This document shows, in pieces, positions 22,621-35,107 of a stretch of DNA of 64,000 nt. The stretch lies in NCBI GenBank assembly GCA_025506515.1, contig CM046447.1, positions 84,517,748 through 84,581,747 on the forward strand, read 5' to 3'. Made by a program: the position numbers and the translations under genes. The notes below the pieces were generated by a model. The model worked only from the letters and a program-made list of their open reading frames with translations, was not told the origin of the DNA and searched no databases. Source of the DNA: Flaveria trinervia (Eukaryota; Streptophyta; Magnoliopsida; Asterales; Asteraceae). The number at the start of each line of letters is the position of its first letter. Position 1 is the first letter of the stretch.

Positions 22621-25600
22621 TGTTTTATATTGCAGGGTTCTTCAACATGCCAAAGTAGCATCTGGTATGTAGACAGTGGGGGATCTATGCACATGACTAG
22701 GAACATCTCTCTTCTTCATGACTACTCTCAAGGAAAGAAGGGATTTGTCTCTTTTGGCAATGATGCTAGGGTTACATCATCGGTAAGGGTTTTGTCTCCA
22801 ATGGAGAAATCAAATTTGATGATGTTAATCATGTGGAAAATCTCAAGTACAACCTCTTGAGTGTCAGTCAATGTGTGTAAGGCATGTTGCCCTTTTCACA
22901 AGTCAAAACTGTAGGATTCTGTCATCCGAAGTTTTGCACTTGATTGACAAGGTGTGGATGATCACACTCTCCTGAAAGCCAACAGGACAGGAAGAGTGTA
23001 TGCCTTAGATCTCTCTAAGAAGATAGATCTCAAGGCAATCCTTGCCTATATTCCAAAGCCTCCTCTCAAGAATCTAAACTGTGGCACAGGAGGCTTGGTC
23101 ATGTTAATCTCAAAAACATGAATCAGCTTAGCCACAATAGTTTAGTCAAGGCTTACCATAAGGAGTTCCACTGTGATGAAACCTGCACTGCTTGTTTAAA
23201 AGGAAAACAGCACAAAGTCTCATTCCTCCTATTGAAGTGTCCAAGTCCACTGTCTGCTTGCAATTACTGCATATGGATCTATTTGGTCCTGTGAGAGTAA
23301 TGAGCATGGCAAAGAAGAAATAGTGTCTAGTAATTGTGGATGATTACTCCAGATTTGTATGGACTTTCTTTCTACATTCAAAGGATGAGGCTACTCAGAA
23401 GATTATCCACTTTGTGCTTACATTGAGAAGCAGTATTCCCTTCCAGTCAAGTGTATTAGGAGTGATATGGAACTGAGTCAGAAATCATACACTTGATGAC
23501 TTCTATCTTTCAAAGGGAATCAAAAGGCAGTTCAGCATTCCAAGGACTCCAGAACAAAATGGAGTAGTGGAGAGAAAGAACAGGACCCTCATTGAAGCTG
23601 CAAGGTCCATGCTGGCTGACTCAGGTTTGCCAGTGACCTTTTGGGCCGAAGCTGTCAACACAGCTTGTTATGTGCAAAATAGAGTTTAGTAAATCAGAGG
23701 TTGATGAAGACTCCATATGAAGTCTCCCATCATTTGGCTCCTCTGATTTCATTTTTCAAAGCATTTGGGTGTCCCTGTTTTATTCTCAACACAAAGGATC
23801 AACTCCACAAATTTGATCCTAAGGTGATGCAGGATACTTTGTTGGTTATTCATCTACTTGCAAGCATACAGAGTCTTCAACTGCAGAACAAAGATGGTGA
23901 AGAAACTCTACATGTTAAGTTTAATGAATCTCCAAAGGACAAGATTCCACAAAGTCCTGTGGAGTTGTTTGATTGGACATACTGCAATATTTTCCTTATC
24001 AACTCCTGCTGTTGCTCCTGTCAACAGTTCACCACCTGGTGGTACTGCTGATGATGATGATGATTGCAGTACTCACCTCTTCAGGTTTAGTGATCAGCTG
24101 CCTGACTCAGCTAGACCTGATGTTCCTGTAGCGCCAGTAGCACCATCCACAACAAATGCTGATGAGATTTCTTCGAATTCAACTTCTTTGAATTACCATC
24201 CACTGATTGGTTTCAAGGAAATGATTCACCATCACCATATGTTGCTGCTGAACCGGCTACAAACACTTGCACAGATCTCATTGTGTATCAAGATCTGAAT
24301 AATCACCCTATGTCTCAAATCATTGGTGATATCACTGCTGGAGTATCAACAAGAAGTCAATTGTCAAATTTCTGCTTCTATGCTCTCTTCATCATCAGCA
24401 AGAGCCAAAGATTATCACTTTGCTTTAAAGGACAAGGATGGGTTGATGCCATGCAGCTTGAGCTTCTTCAGTTCAAGAAACAGCAGTGTGGGAACTGGTT
24501 CCTCTACCTCCAGGTAAGTGTGCAATAGGCACTAAATGGGTGTTTAGGAACAAAACTGATGAAATGCGCTTATAGTTAAGAACAAGGCCAGACTGGTTGT
24601 TCAGGGGTTTGCACAAGAAGAGGGTATTGATTATGATGAAACCTTTGCCCCTGTAGCCAGACTGGAAGCAATTTGATTGTTTTTAGCTTATGCTGCTTAT
24701 CAAAACCTTAAGTCTTCAAATGGATGCCAAAAGTGCATTTTTGTATGGAAAGTTAAAGAAGAGGTTTATGTATGTCAACCTCCAGGCTTTGAGGACAATA
24801 AACATCCTAATTGGGTGTATAAGCTTGATAAGCTCTTTATGGGTTAAAACAAGCTCCCAGAGCCTGGTATGAGACATTATCAAACTTTCTTCTGGAAAAC
24901 ATTTCACTGAGGGCTCCATAGATAAGACTTTATTTATTAGAAAGCTGGGCACATAATCTACTTGTTCAAATTTATGTAGATGATATCATTTTTGCATCTT
25001 CTCTGATCCAAAGTTGTGTGATGCCTTTACAAAGTTATGCACAGAAGTTTGAAATGAGTGCCATGGGAGAACTACAGTTCTTTCTGGGGTTGCAATCAAA
25101 CAAAAGGCTGATGGAATTTTCATTCATCAGTCCAAATATACAAAAGATCTTTTGCAAAAGTTTGATTTACAAAACTATAAGCCCTGTTCTACTCCCATGA
25201 GCAGCACCACACACTGGACTCAGATCAGAAAGGTAAAGTGGTTGATGAAACACTTTACAGATGTATGATTGGGTCCTTGATGTATTAACAGCTTCTAGAC
25301 CAGATTATGTTTTTGCTACATGTGTTTGTGCTAGATTTCAGGCTGCACCTAAAGAGTCTCATCTGATTGCAGTCAAGAGGATCTTTAGATATCTGCAAGG
25401 CACTCCATCTCTAGTTTTAGGTACTCTACCGGACGTACATTCTGGTAAATTAGTTGCTTTTTCTGACAGTGACTATGCAGGGTGTAAGTTGACCAGGAAA
25501 TCAACTTCTGGTGGATGTCAATTCCTAGGGCAACTGCTTGATTTCTTGGCAGAGCAAGAAACAGACCTCAGTTGCTACATCCACTGCTGAAGCAGAGTAC

Positions 25601-25917
25601 ATTGCAGCTGCAAGCGGTACATCTCAGGTTCTTGGCTTCAAAACCAACTTTTGGATTATGGCATTACAGAGACTAAGACTCCATTGTTAATGGATAGTGC
25701 TTCAGCTCTTTGCATTGTCAAAAATCCAGTCCAGCACTCTAGGACCAAACATATAGAGATCAGACATTTTATAAGGGATTGTTTTGAAAAAGGTCTGATT
25801 GATCCTAAGTTTGTGCCTAGTGCTGATGAGCTTGCAGACATTTTTTACTAAGCCTTTGGAGTTCAACTTTCCAAAACCTGGTGTTAAGCTTGGTATGGTT
25901 GCAGCTAGAATAAGTGA
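22621..25917 (+). pseudogene. Element A pol (PR-INT-RT-RH), frameshifted
   Basis: Protease: WYVDSGGSMHMT with DSG at 22672-22680. Integrase: KLWHRRLGHVNLKN near 23080, Cys pair CTACLKGKQHK near 23190, HMDLFGPVRVMS near 23270, second Asp near 23460, EQNGVVERKNR near 23555-23590, tail AYRVFNCRTKMV near 23860. RT: WVDAMQLELLQF at 24440, GTKWVFRNK near 24530, [19 protein letters not shown] near 24610, YVDDI at 24973-24987. RNase H: FSDSDYAGC near 25460, DSASALCIV near 25695, HSRTKHIEIRH and the closing stop near 25915. All catalytic motifs survive locally, but the frame changes many times, e.g. a TAG inside KYCLV near 23322. Confidence 0.88.
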
Positions 25918-26278
25918 CAACTACTGATGATCTTAGTAATTCATACTGATGATCATGAGTACCTATGTCACATATAAGTACTGATGAGCTCTTTTAACCT
26001 CAGTAGTTTTTTTATAACTACTGAAGGCTAAATGTGTCACGTACTGAAGTACTTCATCTGTTCTAAACTACTGATGTAGTTACAACTACTGCAATCAGTA
26101 AAAACTATAAGTACTAATGTCCTATGAAACAACTGAAATCAGCCAAAAGACGATGAATGGTTGAGGACAGATTGAAACAGCTGAAAAGCTAAGAATTGAC
26201 GAAACAGCTGAAAGAATTTTCTCTTCAGCCGTTTGTACAACTGCTGTTTCATTCTAAACAACCGAAGCAAACCCACGT
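25918..26278 (+). other. Element A spacer after pol
   Basis: Non-coding. It contains irregular ACTACTGATG / CAGTAGTT motifs that become a regular array from 26279 onward. No ORF of note. Confidence 0.6.
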
Positions 26279-26562
26279 CTTCAGTAGTTTTATAACTACT
26301 GATGACTAATCCAAGTCTTCAGTTGTTTACAACAGCTGATGACAAAACCACTGTCTTCAGTAGTTCATAACTACTGATCACAAACACCAAGTCCTCAGTT
26401 GTTTCAATCATCTGAAGTCAAAACCACGGTCTTCAGTAGTTTTCTAAACTACTGATGCCTAACACCACGACTTCAGCTTTTCATCAACGTCTGAAATGAT
26501 AACACCATGTCAACGGTCGTTTAAAACTACTGATGACTAACACCACATCCTTCAGTCATTTC
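26279..26562 (+). repeat. Tandem 38-40 bp hairpin array upstream of the A aORF
   Basis: About seven consecutive units. The first four are each 38 bp by hand count, starting (C)TTCAGTAGTT or CTTCAGTTGTT, followed by AACTACTGATGAC or AACAGCTGATGAC and then AA-CCA. Each unit is an inverted repeat (CTTCAGTAGTT / AACTACTGA). The motif is the one found across the LTR U3. The array ends about 15 bp before the TATAAATA box. Confidence 0.8.
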
Positions 26563-26576
26563 CTTAACCCGTACCC

Positions 26577-26584
26577 TATAAATA
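26577..26584 (+). promoter_or_regulatory. TATA box of the A aORF promoter
   Basis: TATAAATA in the context CGTACCC-TATAAATA-CCC, 69 bp upstream of the aORF ATG. It is conserved at the same place in D (43017), E (56594) and B (33142, minus). Confidence 0.6.
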
Positions 26585-26652
26585 CCCCTACCTGAGCTCT
26601 CCATGCTTCATCTTCTTCAAACCTACGTTCCTCTCCAAACTTCCCTCTTCCC

Positions 26653-29600
26653 ATGGCGTCTATGCAAATTAAACCGCGACACAACTGTGTTGCCTACCTC
26701 ACAAAATCGCCGATCTGGACTAAGTTCGATACTGCTATCGATCTTATGGTTCAGTCCTAATACAACAAGGCATTCCTTCTGAACCCTCTTACATGCCGAA
26801 TCCTTGAACCAATTTTGGACGAACGTTACTGTTACCACTGAGGAGAACAACACACCATCCCTCCGTCAGTCGTCAACAACAAAGAAGTAGTCATTACTCC
26901 TGCAACAATCCGTAATTTTCAACTGAATGATGCTACTTCTCCTGTGGATATCCGAAGGGCACCATAGATCTATCCTTTGCTCAGCATGGATATCAAGGCG
27001 ATCTCAGTGCCACCACCATCATGAAGAAACACTTTAATGACGCTGAGCGCCTGATTTTTCACATGGTAAATGTATGTTTGGCCCCTAAGACGTCGTCTTG
27101 CGATCAAATGTCCACCAAATGGCAGCAGGTAATGTATTCTATCCTTGAGCAACAACCACTAAACTTTTCAGAATTAATATTTTCAGAGCTCAAAGATATG
27201 GCTCAAAAACTAACTGCCAACCGTTGGATACTTTATCCATGGTTCATAATGGCCATTATTACAGACCAGCTTAATGCTGAGGGACTTGTTGGCTTGGGGT
27301 CCCTGCTACGGCTTTCTGCCGGAAGTATACTCCCGGCACAACTCTGACCGTACACTAAAAGTGGCTGCCAAGCTGCGAAAACCCACGCAGTGGAACCCAC
27401 AGCCACCACCTCCAAATCCAAAGTCCCTACCAACCCACCAAAAGAAACCCAAAATGGCTACTCAGGGAATTGAGTCCCCTGAGGAGCCCCTGCAACACAA
27501 ACGCAGGATATATCCACTAGTCCAAACCCCCTAGTGGATACATGACTCCTCCAGCCACAGCCCTCAGGCTTCCTCTCAACAGGAGCCTGCAGCAACTCCC
27601 CAAGGGGCACTACTTATCTGGGATCTTACTCACTTGAGGATATTGCCATTGAAGAGCACCATCCACCCCAGGTGCACACTGCTTCTATCCCTCACCCCAA
27701 ACAACCGCCCCTCACAGCCCACTTTAATAGTTGCACAAGTGCTGACTCAATTGTACTCCTCACCCCCTCCCCAGAAACCACTTACTACTGGGAATACCTC
27801 TACAATTGAGGGGGAGGAACACAGGCACCTGAGAACCACAGCACAGGGTTTCCAATTCTATCTCCTGTGTAGACAAGGACTTAGAATATCTAGTGATGCT
27901 GCCACCTCCTCTGACTCAGCACATGACCAGAGTGAGGCTGGTAACATTGCTAAGACCTCCCTAGAGGCAACAGCTGATGATGGACATTGTCCTGAGGCTG
28001 GAAGTCCCCAGTACCAAGCAAAGGGGCACATGCACCAACGGTCTACACCCGTGCATGTAAATCCTGCTCTAAGCAGGAGGTCAGCTGATTCAGCTTCGGC
28101 TGATGATGACCTGGGCTTCTTCTATATGTTCTTGCCCAGACACAATCCTGGAAGAGAAAGTCAGTAGGCTGCAAAACCTACTTGACCAACTCTCCCAGGA
28201 AAGACCTCTGCCTCAATCCACCCACAGATGGCACCTTCCCTTGAAGGTTTCACAACACAGAGCCACCCCAAAATCAACCACCTGCCTCTGCTTCAGGCAC
28301 TACTTCTCAGGAACAGAACCCCCTGAGGAAATAGGTGCTGTACTCCAAATTCCCCTCCCTCTCATCACACCCATAATCACTGATATAGTGATCAAAGCCC
28401 TTGATGAGAGGCTTTCCTTCACATTACAGCCCTTGGTTGATGCTGCTGTCCAAAAGACTCTTTCTGCGGTACAAACCCCTTCCTCCAATGCAACCAAAGA
28501 GGGGGAGAGTACTGCAGTGAAAGAAAGAGGAAAAATCCGAGGAAAAGGATTGATGCAAGCCCAAGAGGAGAAAGAAAGCAACCTCTGCTCACTTACAAGA
28601 GAAGAGAAGTGCTGATGATCACACTGCTGAAGACAATCCTTGAGGGAGCTGGTCAAAGAAGCTGACACCACACACAGCCGATCCATGGATAAAATAATTG
28701 AACAACATCTTCAGGCAGGGTGTGACACAGCCACACGGATAGTGAGATCAGAAGTTAGAAGTACAAGAGATACAAACCCGATGGGCAGGTATGATGCTCT
28801 TAGAAAGAGAGTTTGAAATAATGAATCCGCTTTATTGCAAAATACTTGGGAAGATCATTAATGGAGATCCGCGCATGGACCAGGGACAGCATTCTGGCTA
28901 TAGCCACCAGAATCTGTCTGTCTGAGCAATTCAACAAAGGGATTTTGTGGAAGCCCTTGATGAGGCTGGGGCTGGTAAACGGTTAGAGATGGCTAAACTC
29001 ACAAAGGCGAAACTAACTACAAGGATGCTAGATCAACCTTCCCTTCCACCCACTCAAACAGATCTTATCCCTCAAATCTCCCAACCAACCTCTAAGCAAA
29101 ATCCAAACATCCTCATTCTTCAAAACCAATTCTTCACCAACCCAACCATCATCCAGTGATGTACCCATAAGAGGAGAAGGGTGCTGAAGATGGAAGAAGA
29201 AAAGAAGAAAGGATGAAGATGATAGTCTGCCACTCTCTGCTGTTCTGAGCTACCAAAACCCCGAAGTCAACCCATGATCACACCTGACTCTCAAAGGGAA
29301 ATGGTCAGAGTCAAGATAGAAGAAGAAGAACATCAGAAACAGCACGATGAGCAACTGTTGAAGATGGTTGACAAGGAATTTCCTCAGTCATCATCTATTC
29401 AAGCCATGAAAGGGCATGCTCAAAGGCTGTACACTCTCAGGCACACCTTTCAGTATCAGAAGGAGAGAGTGAGAGTATGGCCAGACCCAGGTGAGTTCTA
29501 GAATCCATAAAAGAACTATCCCACACAGATACAACGGCCCAGGTACGAAAAACAATAGAGTCTACCATCATGTTGGCAGTTGTAGTCTCACCTTGAGAAA

Positions 29601-29932
29601 TCATTGATGAATTCAAGAGCTCACCAAGCAAAGAAGACCCCTCAAGCCTTACTAGAAAACAAGATGATTAAGAAGGGTTGTTATATAAAAAGCTTGAAGA
29701 CATCAGAAGAATGAGCTCCAGTTACTCCTTGAAGGCAACCATCCTGATGAATTTGTATATAGGGAGGTAACTACGGTGGAACTGAAAAATGGCAGGACCA
29801 TGAAGTACTTATCAAGTACTATGGTCCCGAGTTCTTCTTCGAAGGAGGAGCAGAAGAACTCTCTCAGGAGGAACAGTTGTTCTCCTTGAGGCCTATGTTC
29901 GTGAGTCATACAGACTCATTATGGGGAAGTGA
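26653..29932 (+). pseudogene. Element A aORF
   Basis: The start MASMQIKPRHNCVAYL at 26653 is supported by the TATA box upstream. The N-terminal 250 residues carry KSPIWTKFD, TIMKKHFNDAERLIFHMVNVCLAP and WILYPWFIMAI, similar to the plant transposon-type domain that also occurs in F and C (probably PF20167; unsearched). Next come a Pro/Thr-rich stretch (27400-27800), a Ser/Asp-rich stretch, a basic patch, LDSEIRRLEVQEIQ-like helices, and the conserved C-terminal block (MVRVKIEEEEHQKQHDEQLLKMVD at 29300, TLRHTFQYQKERVRVWPDP, closing RESYRLIMGK). Many indels break it. Product unknown; nuclear location inferred from basic patches. Confidence 0.75.
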
Positions 29933-30132
29933 ATCTCATGAATGGAATAACAACTCTGTGTCCAGTTCCCCAAAACAAAGTTCCCATTCATACTCTGCCA
30001 AACAAATATTTGAGATTTCTTGCCAGGCCGAGCTTACATGGGTCTCTTCTCTACTGATCAAGAGGAAAAAGACCAACATTTTGCCATCAATAAGTGGGAG
30101 TATAAATAAGTTAGAGGTTTTGGCTTGCATTG

Positions 30133-30145
30133 TTCAGGGGGAGTT
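30133..30145 (+). other. Element A polypurine tract
   Basis: TTCAGGGGGAGTT, directly before the 3' LTR start at 30146. Confidence 0.88.
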
Positions 30146-31027
30146 TGTTGGACCAAAAGAACCAATGAGCCAAGATCAGAAAACCTGTAAGTCCCACACG
30201 GTATCACAACACTGCTGAAAGCCTCATCAGTAGTTTGACAAGTGCTGAAGACTTCAAGCTGAAGATCAAGTGCTGAAGACCTTAACAGCTGAAGAACAAA
30301 GTGCTGAAGTACAACAGCTGAAGAACACAAGTGCTGAAGCTGAAAGACCAAAGTACTGAAGTACAACAGCTGAAGAGTTCACAAGTGCTGAAGATCAACA
30401 ACTGATGTACAAAGTCTGAAGACAAAGACTGAAGACATCAGCTGATGATATCTACTGAAGTCATCAGCTGATGAAACACCTGAAGGTCAAATTCTGAAGA
30501 TCAAGTACTGAAGCCTCAGTAGTTTGTCACAACTGCTGAAGAGTACTTCTTCAGTAGTTGTGATATCAGTAGTTTTATTTTCTATGTTTCAGTAGTTTTG
30601 TAAAACGACTGAAGAGCTTGTTCTTCAGTTGTTGTAGTTTCAGTAGTTTTATATTTTGTACTTAACATGCTGATATGTTCTCAGTAGTTGTGAACATTTC
30701 AGTAGTTTGTTAGAATTTAGTTATTTTTGTATTGATCGCCAGTTGTCCTTTCCGTGATAACAGCAGTGATTGCTGCACTCTATATAAGGAGTGACAACCT
30801 ATTGTAATCGTGAGGAATGAGTAAATGAATGGAATGAATGATTGATTTGATTAGAAATATTCTACATCTATAAACATTCCTAGAAATCAGAATACATATT
30901 CTCTCCTTATAACCGTATGCATCTTAATGCTTACAAGTATCGATTGCTTGCTACAATTGTCTAATTCCAGTTTGTATCCGCTGCTTTGTATTCTGATACA
31001 TCAAACTTGTGATCACTGATCCTGTCA
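30146..31027 (+). repeat. Element A 3' LTR
   Basis: Pairs with 18684-19560. The 35-bp palindrome is at 30528-30562 and the TATA box near 30780-30790. Differences from the 5' LTR are mostly single-base gains or losses, with few substitutions. Confidence 0.95.
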
Positions 31028-31032
31028 TTTCT
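31028..31032. repeat. Target-site duplication of element A, right copy (TTTCT)
   Basis: Identical to 18679-18683. Confidence 0.88.
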
Positions 31033-33081
31033 TTTCTATATGTGACATGAAGTCCTTTTGACTTTCATGTACTTTCTTTTTCAGTTTCCCTTCTCCTTCA
31101 TTCTCATTCTTTTTCTCTTTCTTGTCTCATAACCATAGTCCTTCTCTATTTCCACTTCTTGTCCTTCTCTTCTCTTTCTCCTTCTCCATTCTCCTCCTCT
31201 TTCTTTTAGCTTTCACTGCTGGAATCTCCCCCTTTTTGAGTGCATTGGTTTAAGGGTTTGATGAGCATAAAGCTTTTGGCTCAGTACATCCTCCAACCAA
31301 TTGTCAGACAGAAGAAGTCTCTCATCAACATTTTAATGACAAGTTTCAGTTATCTGCGGTGGATAGAGATAGGGGATTTTGAGGGATGCATCATTTGCTC
31401 AGGGGGTTTTGGTCCTGAGAAATGGTCCAGAAACAAGGCAGGTGGCTGAATTCGTTGAGTGGCTTTGTGTTTAAGTGACCTTCAGAGGAAGGTGCCATCT
31501 GTTGGGTTGATGTGGTGCAGATGGTCTTTTTCTCCCTGAGAGAGTTGGTCAGTAGTTTTTGCAGCCTACTACTTCCTCCTCTAGATTATGTTCTGGGCAA
31601 GACCATCAAAAAGACCGCAGGTCATCATCAGCAGATGCAATCACCTGACCTCCTGCTTGTAGCAGGTTACATGCACTGGGTGTAGACCAGATGTAGCATG
31701 TGCCTCTTGTCTTGGAACTGGGGACTTCCAGCCTCAGGACTTTGTCCTTCAATCAGCTGTTGCCTCTGGTGAGGTCTTAGTTATGTTACCAACCTCAGTC
31801 TGATCATATGCTGATTCAGAAGGGTGGCAGCCTCACCAGATGTTCTGATCTCCATATCCACATCAGGAGATGGAACATTTAAACCCCGTGCTGTGGGTTG
31901 TCAAAAGCATGTGTATCCTCTTTCTCAATTGTTGTTGTTCTCCCCTTTGTTGGTGGTTGTAGGGGAGGAGGAGAGGCATGCAGCTGAGTCGCATATTAGC
32001 AATTATAATGGTTGGACTTTAGGGGCATTTGCATGGGAAGGGGGATAGAAGCTGATTGCATCCGAGGAGAGGGATGCTCTTCAATGATAACCTCCTCAAG
32101 TGAGAGAGGTTCTCAGTAATCTGTTTCCCCTGAAGTGGTTGCAACAGGATCCTTTTGAGAGGATACCTGTGCGGCTGTTGCTGGTTGAGTCTTTAACACT
32201 ACTGAGGGTTTGAACTAGTAGGTTTATCCTGTTTGGGTGGTACAGGAGCATCATCAGGGGACTCATCTCCCTGATTTGCTTGTTTGGGTTGGATTTTGCT
32301 TGGTGGGGACTTTGGATCTGGCAGTTGAAGCTGGGGGTTCCTTTTGCTTGGGTTTGAGCAAACGGGCAGCTTCTTTGAGAGATTGGTCGGAGTTATGCCT
32401 GGAGTATACTCTCCGCTAGAACATCTAGTGCAGGGACTCCAAGGCCAACAAGGCCATCATTTGTAATTCATTTAAAATTATGGCCATCAGAAACCTGGGA
32501 TATAATAGCCATCTGTTTCCCACAGGTTTCTGTGCCAGATCTTTGATTTCTAGAAACACAATTTGTGAAAAATTTAAGGTTGGTGTTCTAGAATTGAATA
32601 TAATACATGTTGCCACTGGAAGACATTTGATCCCATGAGGATGTCTTCGAGGCTAAGCAAACATTCACCATATGAAATATCAGTCGTTCAGCATGAGGGA
32701 AGTTCTTCTTCAGTATGTAGCACTCGAAGATTTCCGTCGTACCCATTGTTGATGAAGACATATCAGTTGTGCCCTTCATACTCAGTCACAACAGTAGAAT
32801 CTTGTAAATTAGCACTCGACGAATGCTATCAGGTGTAACCTCTAGTTGTTTTTGGTTGACCAATGACCGAACAGAAATTTGGCCGGAGGCACATGAGTGT
32901 GAACGTAGGCATTGACCAAACTGACTTAGGGACTTTGGTAGATGGTCGAGTTTAAGAGCAGAGCAGTACTATACTGAGAATCATCCATTACATTTATGGC
33001 GTGATGATCAAACTTTGTCCAGAAGGCCGTTTCGTGAGGTAGCGACGCAATTATGTCTGGTTTTTAGACTCTGGTTTCCAT
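31033..33081 (-). pseudogene. Element B aORF, N-terminal and middle part
   Basis: On the minus strand the ATG at 33081 follows a TATA box by about 55 bp. The N-terminal region contains FWTKFDHH, LKKNFPHAERLIFHMVNVCLASKTSSWDQM (32700-32590) and NRWLLYPRFLMAIILNELQ (32530-32450), clearly homologous to the aORF of A, D and E. The part from 32400 to 31100 is Pro/Gln-rich with Lys/Glu-rich stretches, ending in a Glu/Lys-rich region before element A. Stops and frameshifts throughout. It continues at 18683. Confidence 0.72.
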
Positions 33082-33134
33082 TTTTGAGAGTATGAAAGTC
33101 AGAAGAACGGCTAATGGGTTGAGAAGAAGACAGG

Positions 33135-33142
33135 TATTTATA
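33135..33142 (-). promoter_or_regulatory. TATA box of the B aORF promoter
   Basis: Minus-strand CCCTATAAATACC, the same sequence and spacing as in A, D and E. Confidence 0.55.
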
Positions 33143-33179
33143 GGGTTAGGATATGAAAAGGCTGAAAGAAAACTACTGA

Positions 33180-33540
33180 AGTTTTGGTGTGGTCATCAGC
33201 TGTTTGAAACTACTGATGACGTGGTATAACCTTCAGAGGTTTAAAACGACAAGGGGTGTTCTCATCAGGTGTTATAAAACAACTGAAGACTTGGTTTTGA
33301 CCATCAGACGTTGAAACAGCTAAAGTCTTGGTGTTAACCTCAGTACTTATGAAACTACTAAAGGTCGTGGTTTTGACTTCATATGATGTAAACAACTGAG
33401 GACTTGGGTTTGTCATCAGTAGTTGTGAAACTACTGAAGACAGTGGTTTTGCCATCAGTTGTTGTAAACAACTGAAGACTTGGTATTAGTTTCAGTAGTT
33501 GTGAAACTACTGAAGACTGTGGTCTTGCTTCATTTTTTTT
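33180..33540 (-). repeat. Hairpin array upstream of the B aORF
   Basis: At least eight irregular units of about 38-40 bp, read on the plus strand as CATCAGTAGTTGTGAAACTACTGAAGAC-like hairpins separated by AGTGGTTTTG or TTGGTTT. It is older and more varied than the arrays in A, D and E but has the same design and position. Confidence 0.75.
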
Positions 33541-33881
33541 AGAAACAGCAGTTGTAGAAACAACTGAAGAGAAATTACTCATCAGCTGTTTTCGTTAATT
33601 CTTAGCTTTTCAGCTGTTTCATACTGTCCTCAACACTTACTCATAAGACTTTTCATCTGCTTTTCAGGTGTTTCATAGGACGTCAGTACTTATCTGTTTT
33701 TACTGATTTCAGTAGTTGTAACTACATCAGTAGTTTAGAACAGATAAAGTACTTCAGTACTTGTGAGGCATTTAGCCTTCAGCAGTTATAAAACTACTAA
33801 GGGTAAAAGAACTCATGAGTACTTATATGTGACATGGTACCAATGATCATCAGTACTTATTACTGAGATCATCAGTAGTTG
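33541..33881 (-). other. Element B spacer between RNase H and the array
   Basis: Non-coding; scattered CAGTAGTT / CAGTACTT motifs, matching 25918-26278 of element A in reverse. Confidence 0.6.
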
Positions 33882-35107
33882 TCACTTATTCTAGCTGCAG
33901 CATACGAAGCCTTAACACCAGGTTGTGGAAAGTTGAACTATCCAAAGGCTTAGTAAAAATGTCTGCAAGCTCATCAGCACTAGGCACAAACATAGGATTA
34001 ATTAGACCCTTTTTAAAACAATCTCTTATAAAATGATGTCTATTTCTATATGTTTGGTCCTAGAGTGCTGGACTGGATTTTTGACAATGCCAAGAGCTAA
34101 AGCACTATCCATTAATAAGGAGTCTTAGTCTCTGTAATGCCATAATCCAAAAGTTGATTCTGAAGCCAGAGTATTGGGATGTACAACTTGCAGCAGGAAT
34201 GTACTTGGCTTCAGCAGTGGATGTAGCAACAGATGTTTGTTTCTTACTCTGCCAAGAAATCAAACAGTTTCCTAGGAATTGACATCCACCAAAAGTTGTT
34301 TCCTGGTTAACTTACACCATGCATAGTCACTATCAGAGAAAGCACTAATTTGCAAGAGTACCCAGTGGAATACCATAACCTAGAGATTGTGTACCTTGCA
34401 AATATCTAAAATCCTCTTGACTGCAACAGATGAGACTCTTTAGGTGCACCTTGAAATCTAGCACAAACACATGTAGCAAACATAATATCTGGTCTAGAAG
34501 TGTTAAATACATCAAGGACCCCATCATACATCTGTAAATCGTTTCACCAACAGCTTTACCTTTCTGATCAATATCCAATGTGTTGTGTTGCATATGGGAG
34601 TAGAACAGGGCTTACAGTTTGGTAAATCAACTATTTAAAAGATCTTTTGTATATTAGACTGATGAATGAAAATCCATCAGCTTTTTGTTTGATTTGCAGC
34701 CTAGAAAGAACTATAATTCTCCCATTGCACTCATTTCAAACTTCCTTTGCATTAATTTTGTAAAATCATCACACAACTGGGGATCAGAGGATGCAAATAT
34801 AATATCATCAACATAATTTGAACAGTAGCTTATGCTGATCCACCTTCTTAATAAATAAGTTTTATCTATGGAGCCTCTAGTGAAATTATTTTGCGGAAGG
34901 AAGTTAGATAATGTCTCATACCAGGCTCTAGGAGCTTGTTTCAACCCATAAAGAGCCTTATCAAGCTTGTATATCCATTCTGGGTGTTTATTATCCTCAA
35001 AACCTGGTGGTTGACACACATAAACTTCTTCTTTTATTTACCATATAAAATGCACTTTTAACATCCATTTGAAAAACTTTAAGATTGTGGAGTGCAGCAT
35101 AGGCTAA
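33882..35107 (-). pseudogene. Element B RT (C-terminal part) and RNase H
   Basis: Read on the minus strand: [20 protein letters not shown] and ALYGLKQAPRAWYE (35020-34910), YVDDI at 34801-34815, KFEMSAMGEL, then RNase H with GSLMYL, FRYLQGTQSLGYG, GVKLTR-like and HSRTKHI regions, ending at 33882. Several frameshifts. The upstream RT half is at 47503-48050, beyond element D, and the two parts join at IRLFLAYAALHNLKVF once D is removed. Confidence 0.82.
35103..35107. repeat. Target-site duplication of element D, left copy (GCTAA)
   Basis: Identical to 47498-47502. Confidence 0.88.

Larger units (their letters stand above)
18684..31027 (+). mobile_element. Element A: complete 12.3-kb copia retrotransposon
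   Basis: Full structure with LTRs of 877 and 882 bp (TGTTGGACC...GATCCTGTCA), PBS, gag, pol, promoter array, aORF and PPT, flanked by the exact 5-bp repeat TTTCT. It lies in the aORF of element B, in opposite orientation. Removing it rejoins the B reading frame across AGTGCTG. The LTRs differ mainly by one-base indels. Confidence 0.95.

Noticed and set aside
24046..24066. GAT microsatellite
   Set aside because: Short Asp-coding run in the pol linker, present in all copies; not an independent repeat.
26279..26562. CRISPR-like regularly spaced repeat array
   Set aside because: Units are contiguous and each is a hairpin, without unique spacers or cas genes, and the DNA is plant retrotransposon.
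28300..28686. Minus-strand 128-codon ORF (and 58345-58644)
   Set aside because: Antisense of the basic/Glu-rich section of the aORFs; present only because Lys/Glu codons lack antisense stops.
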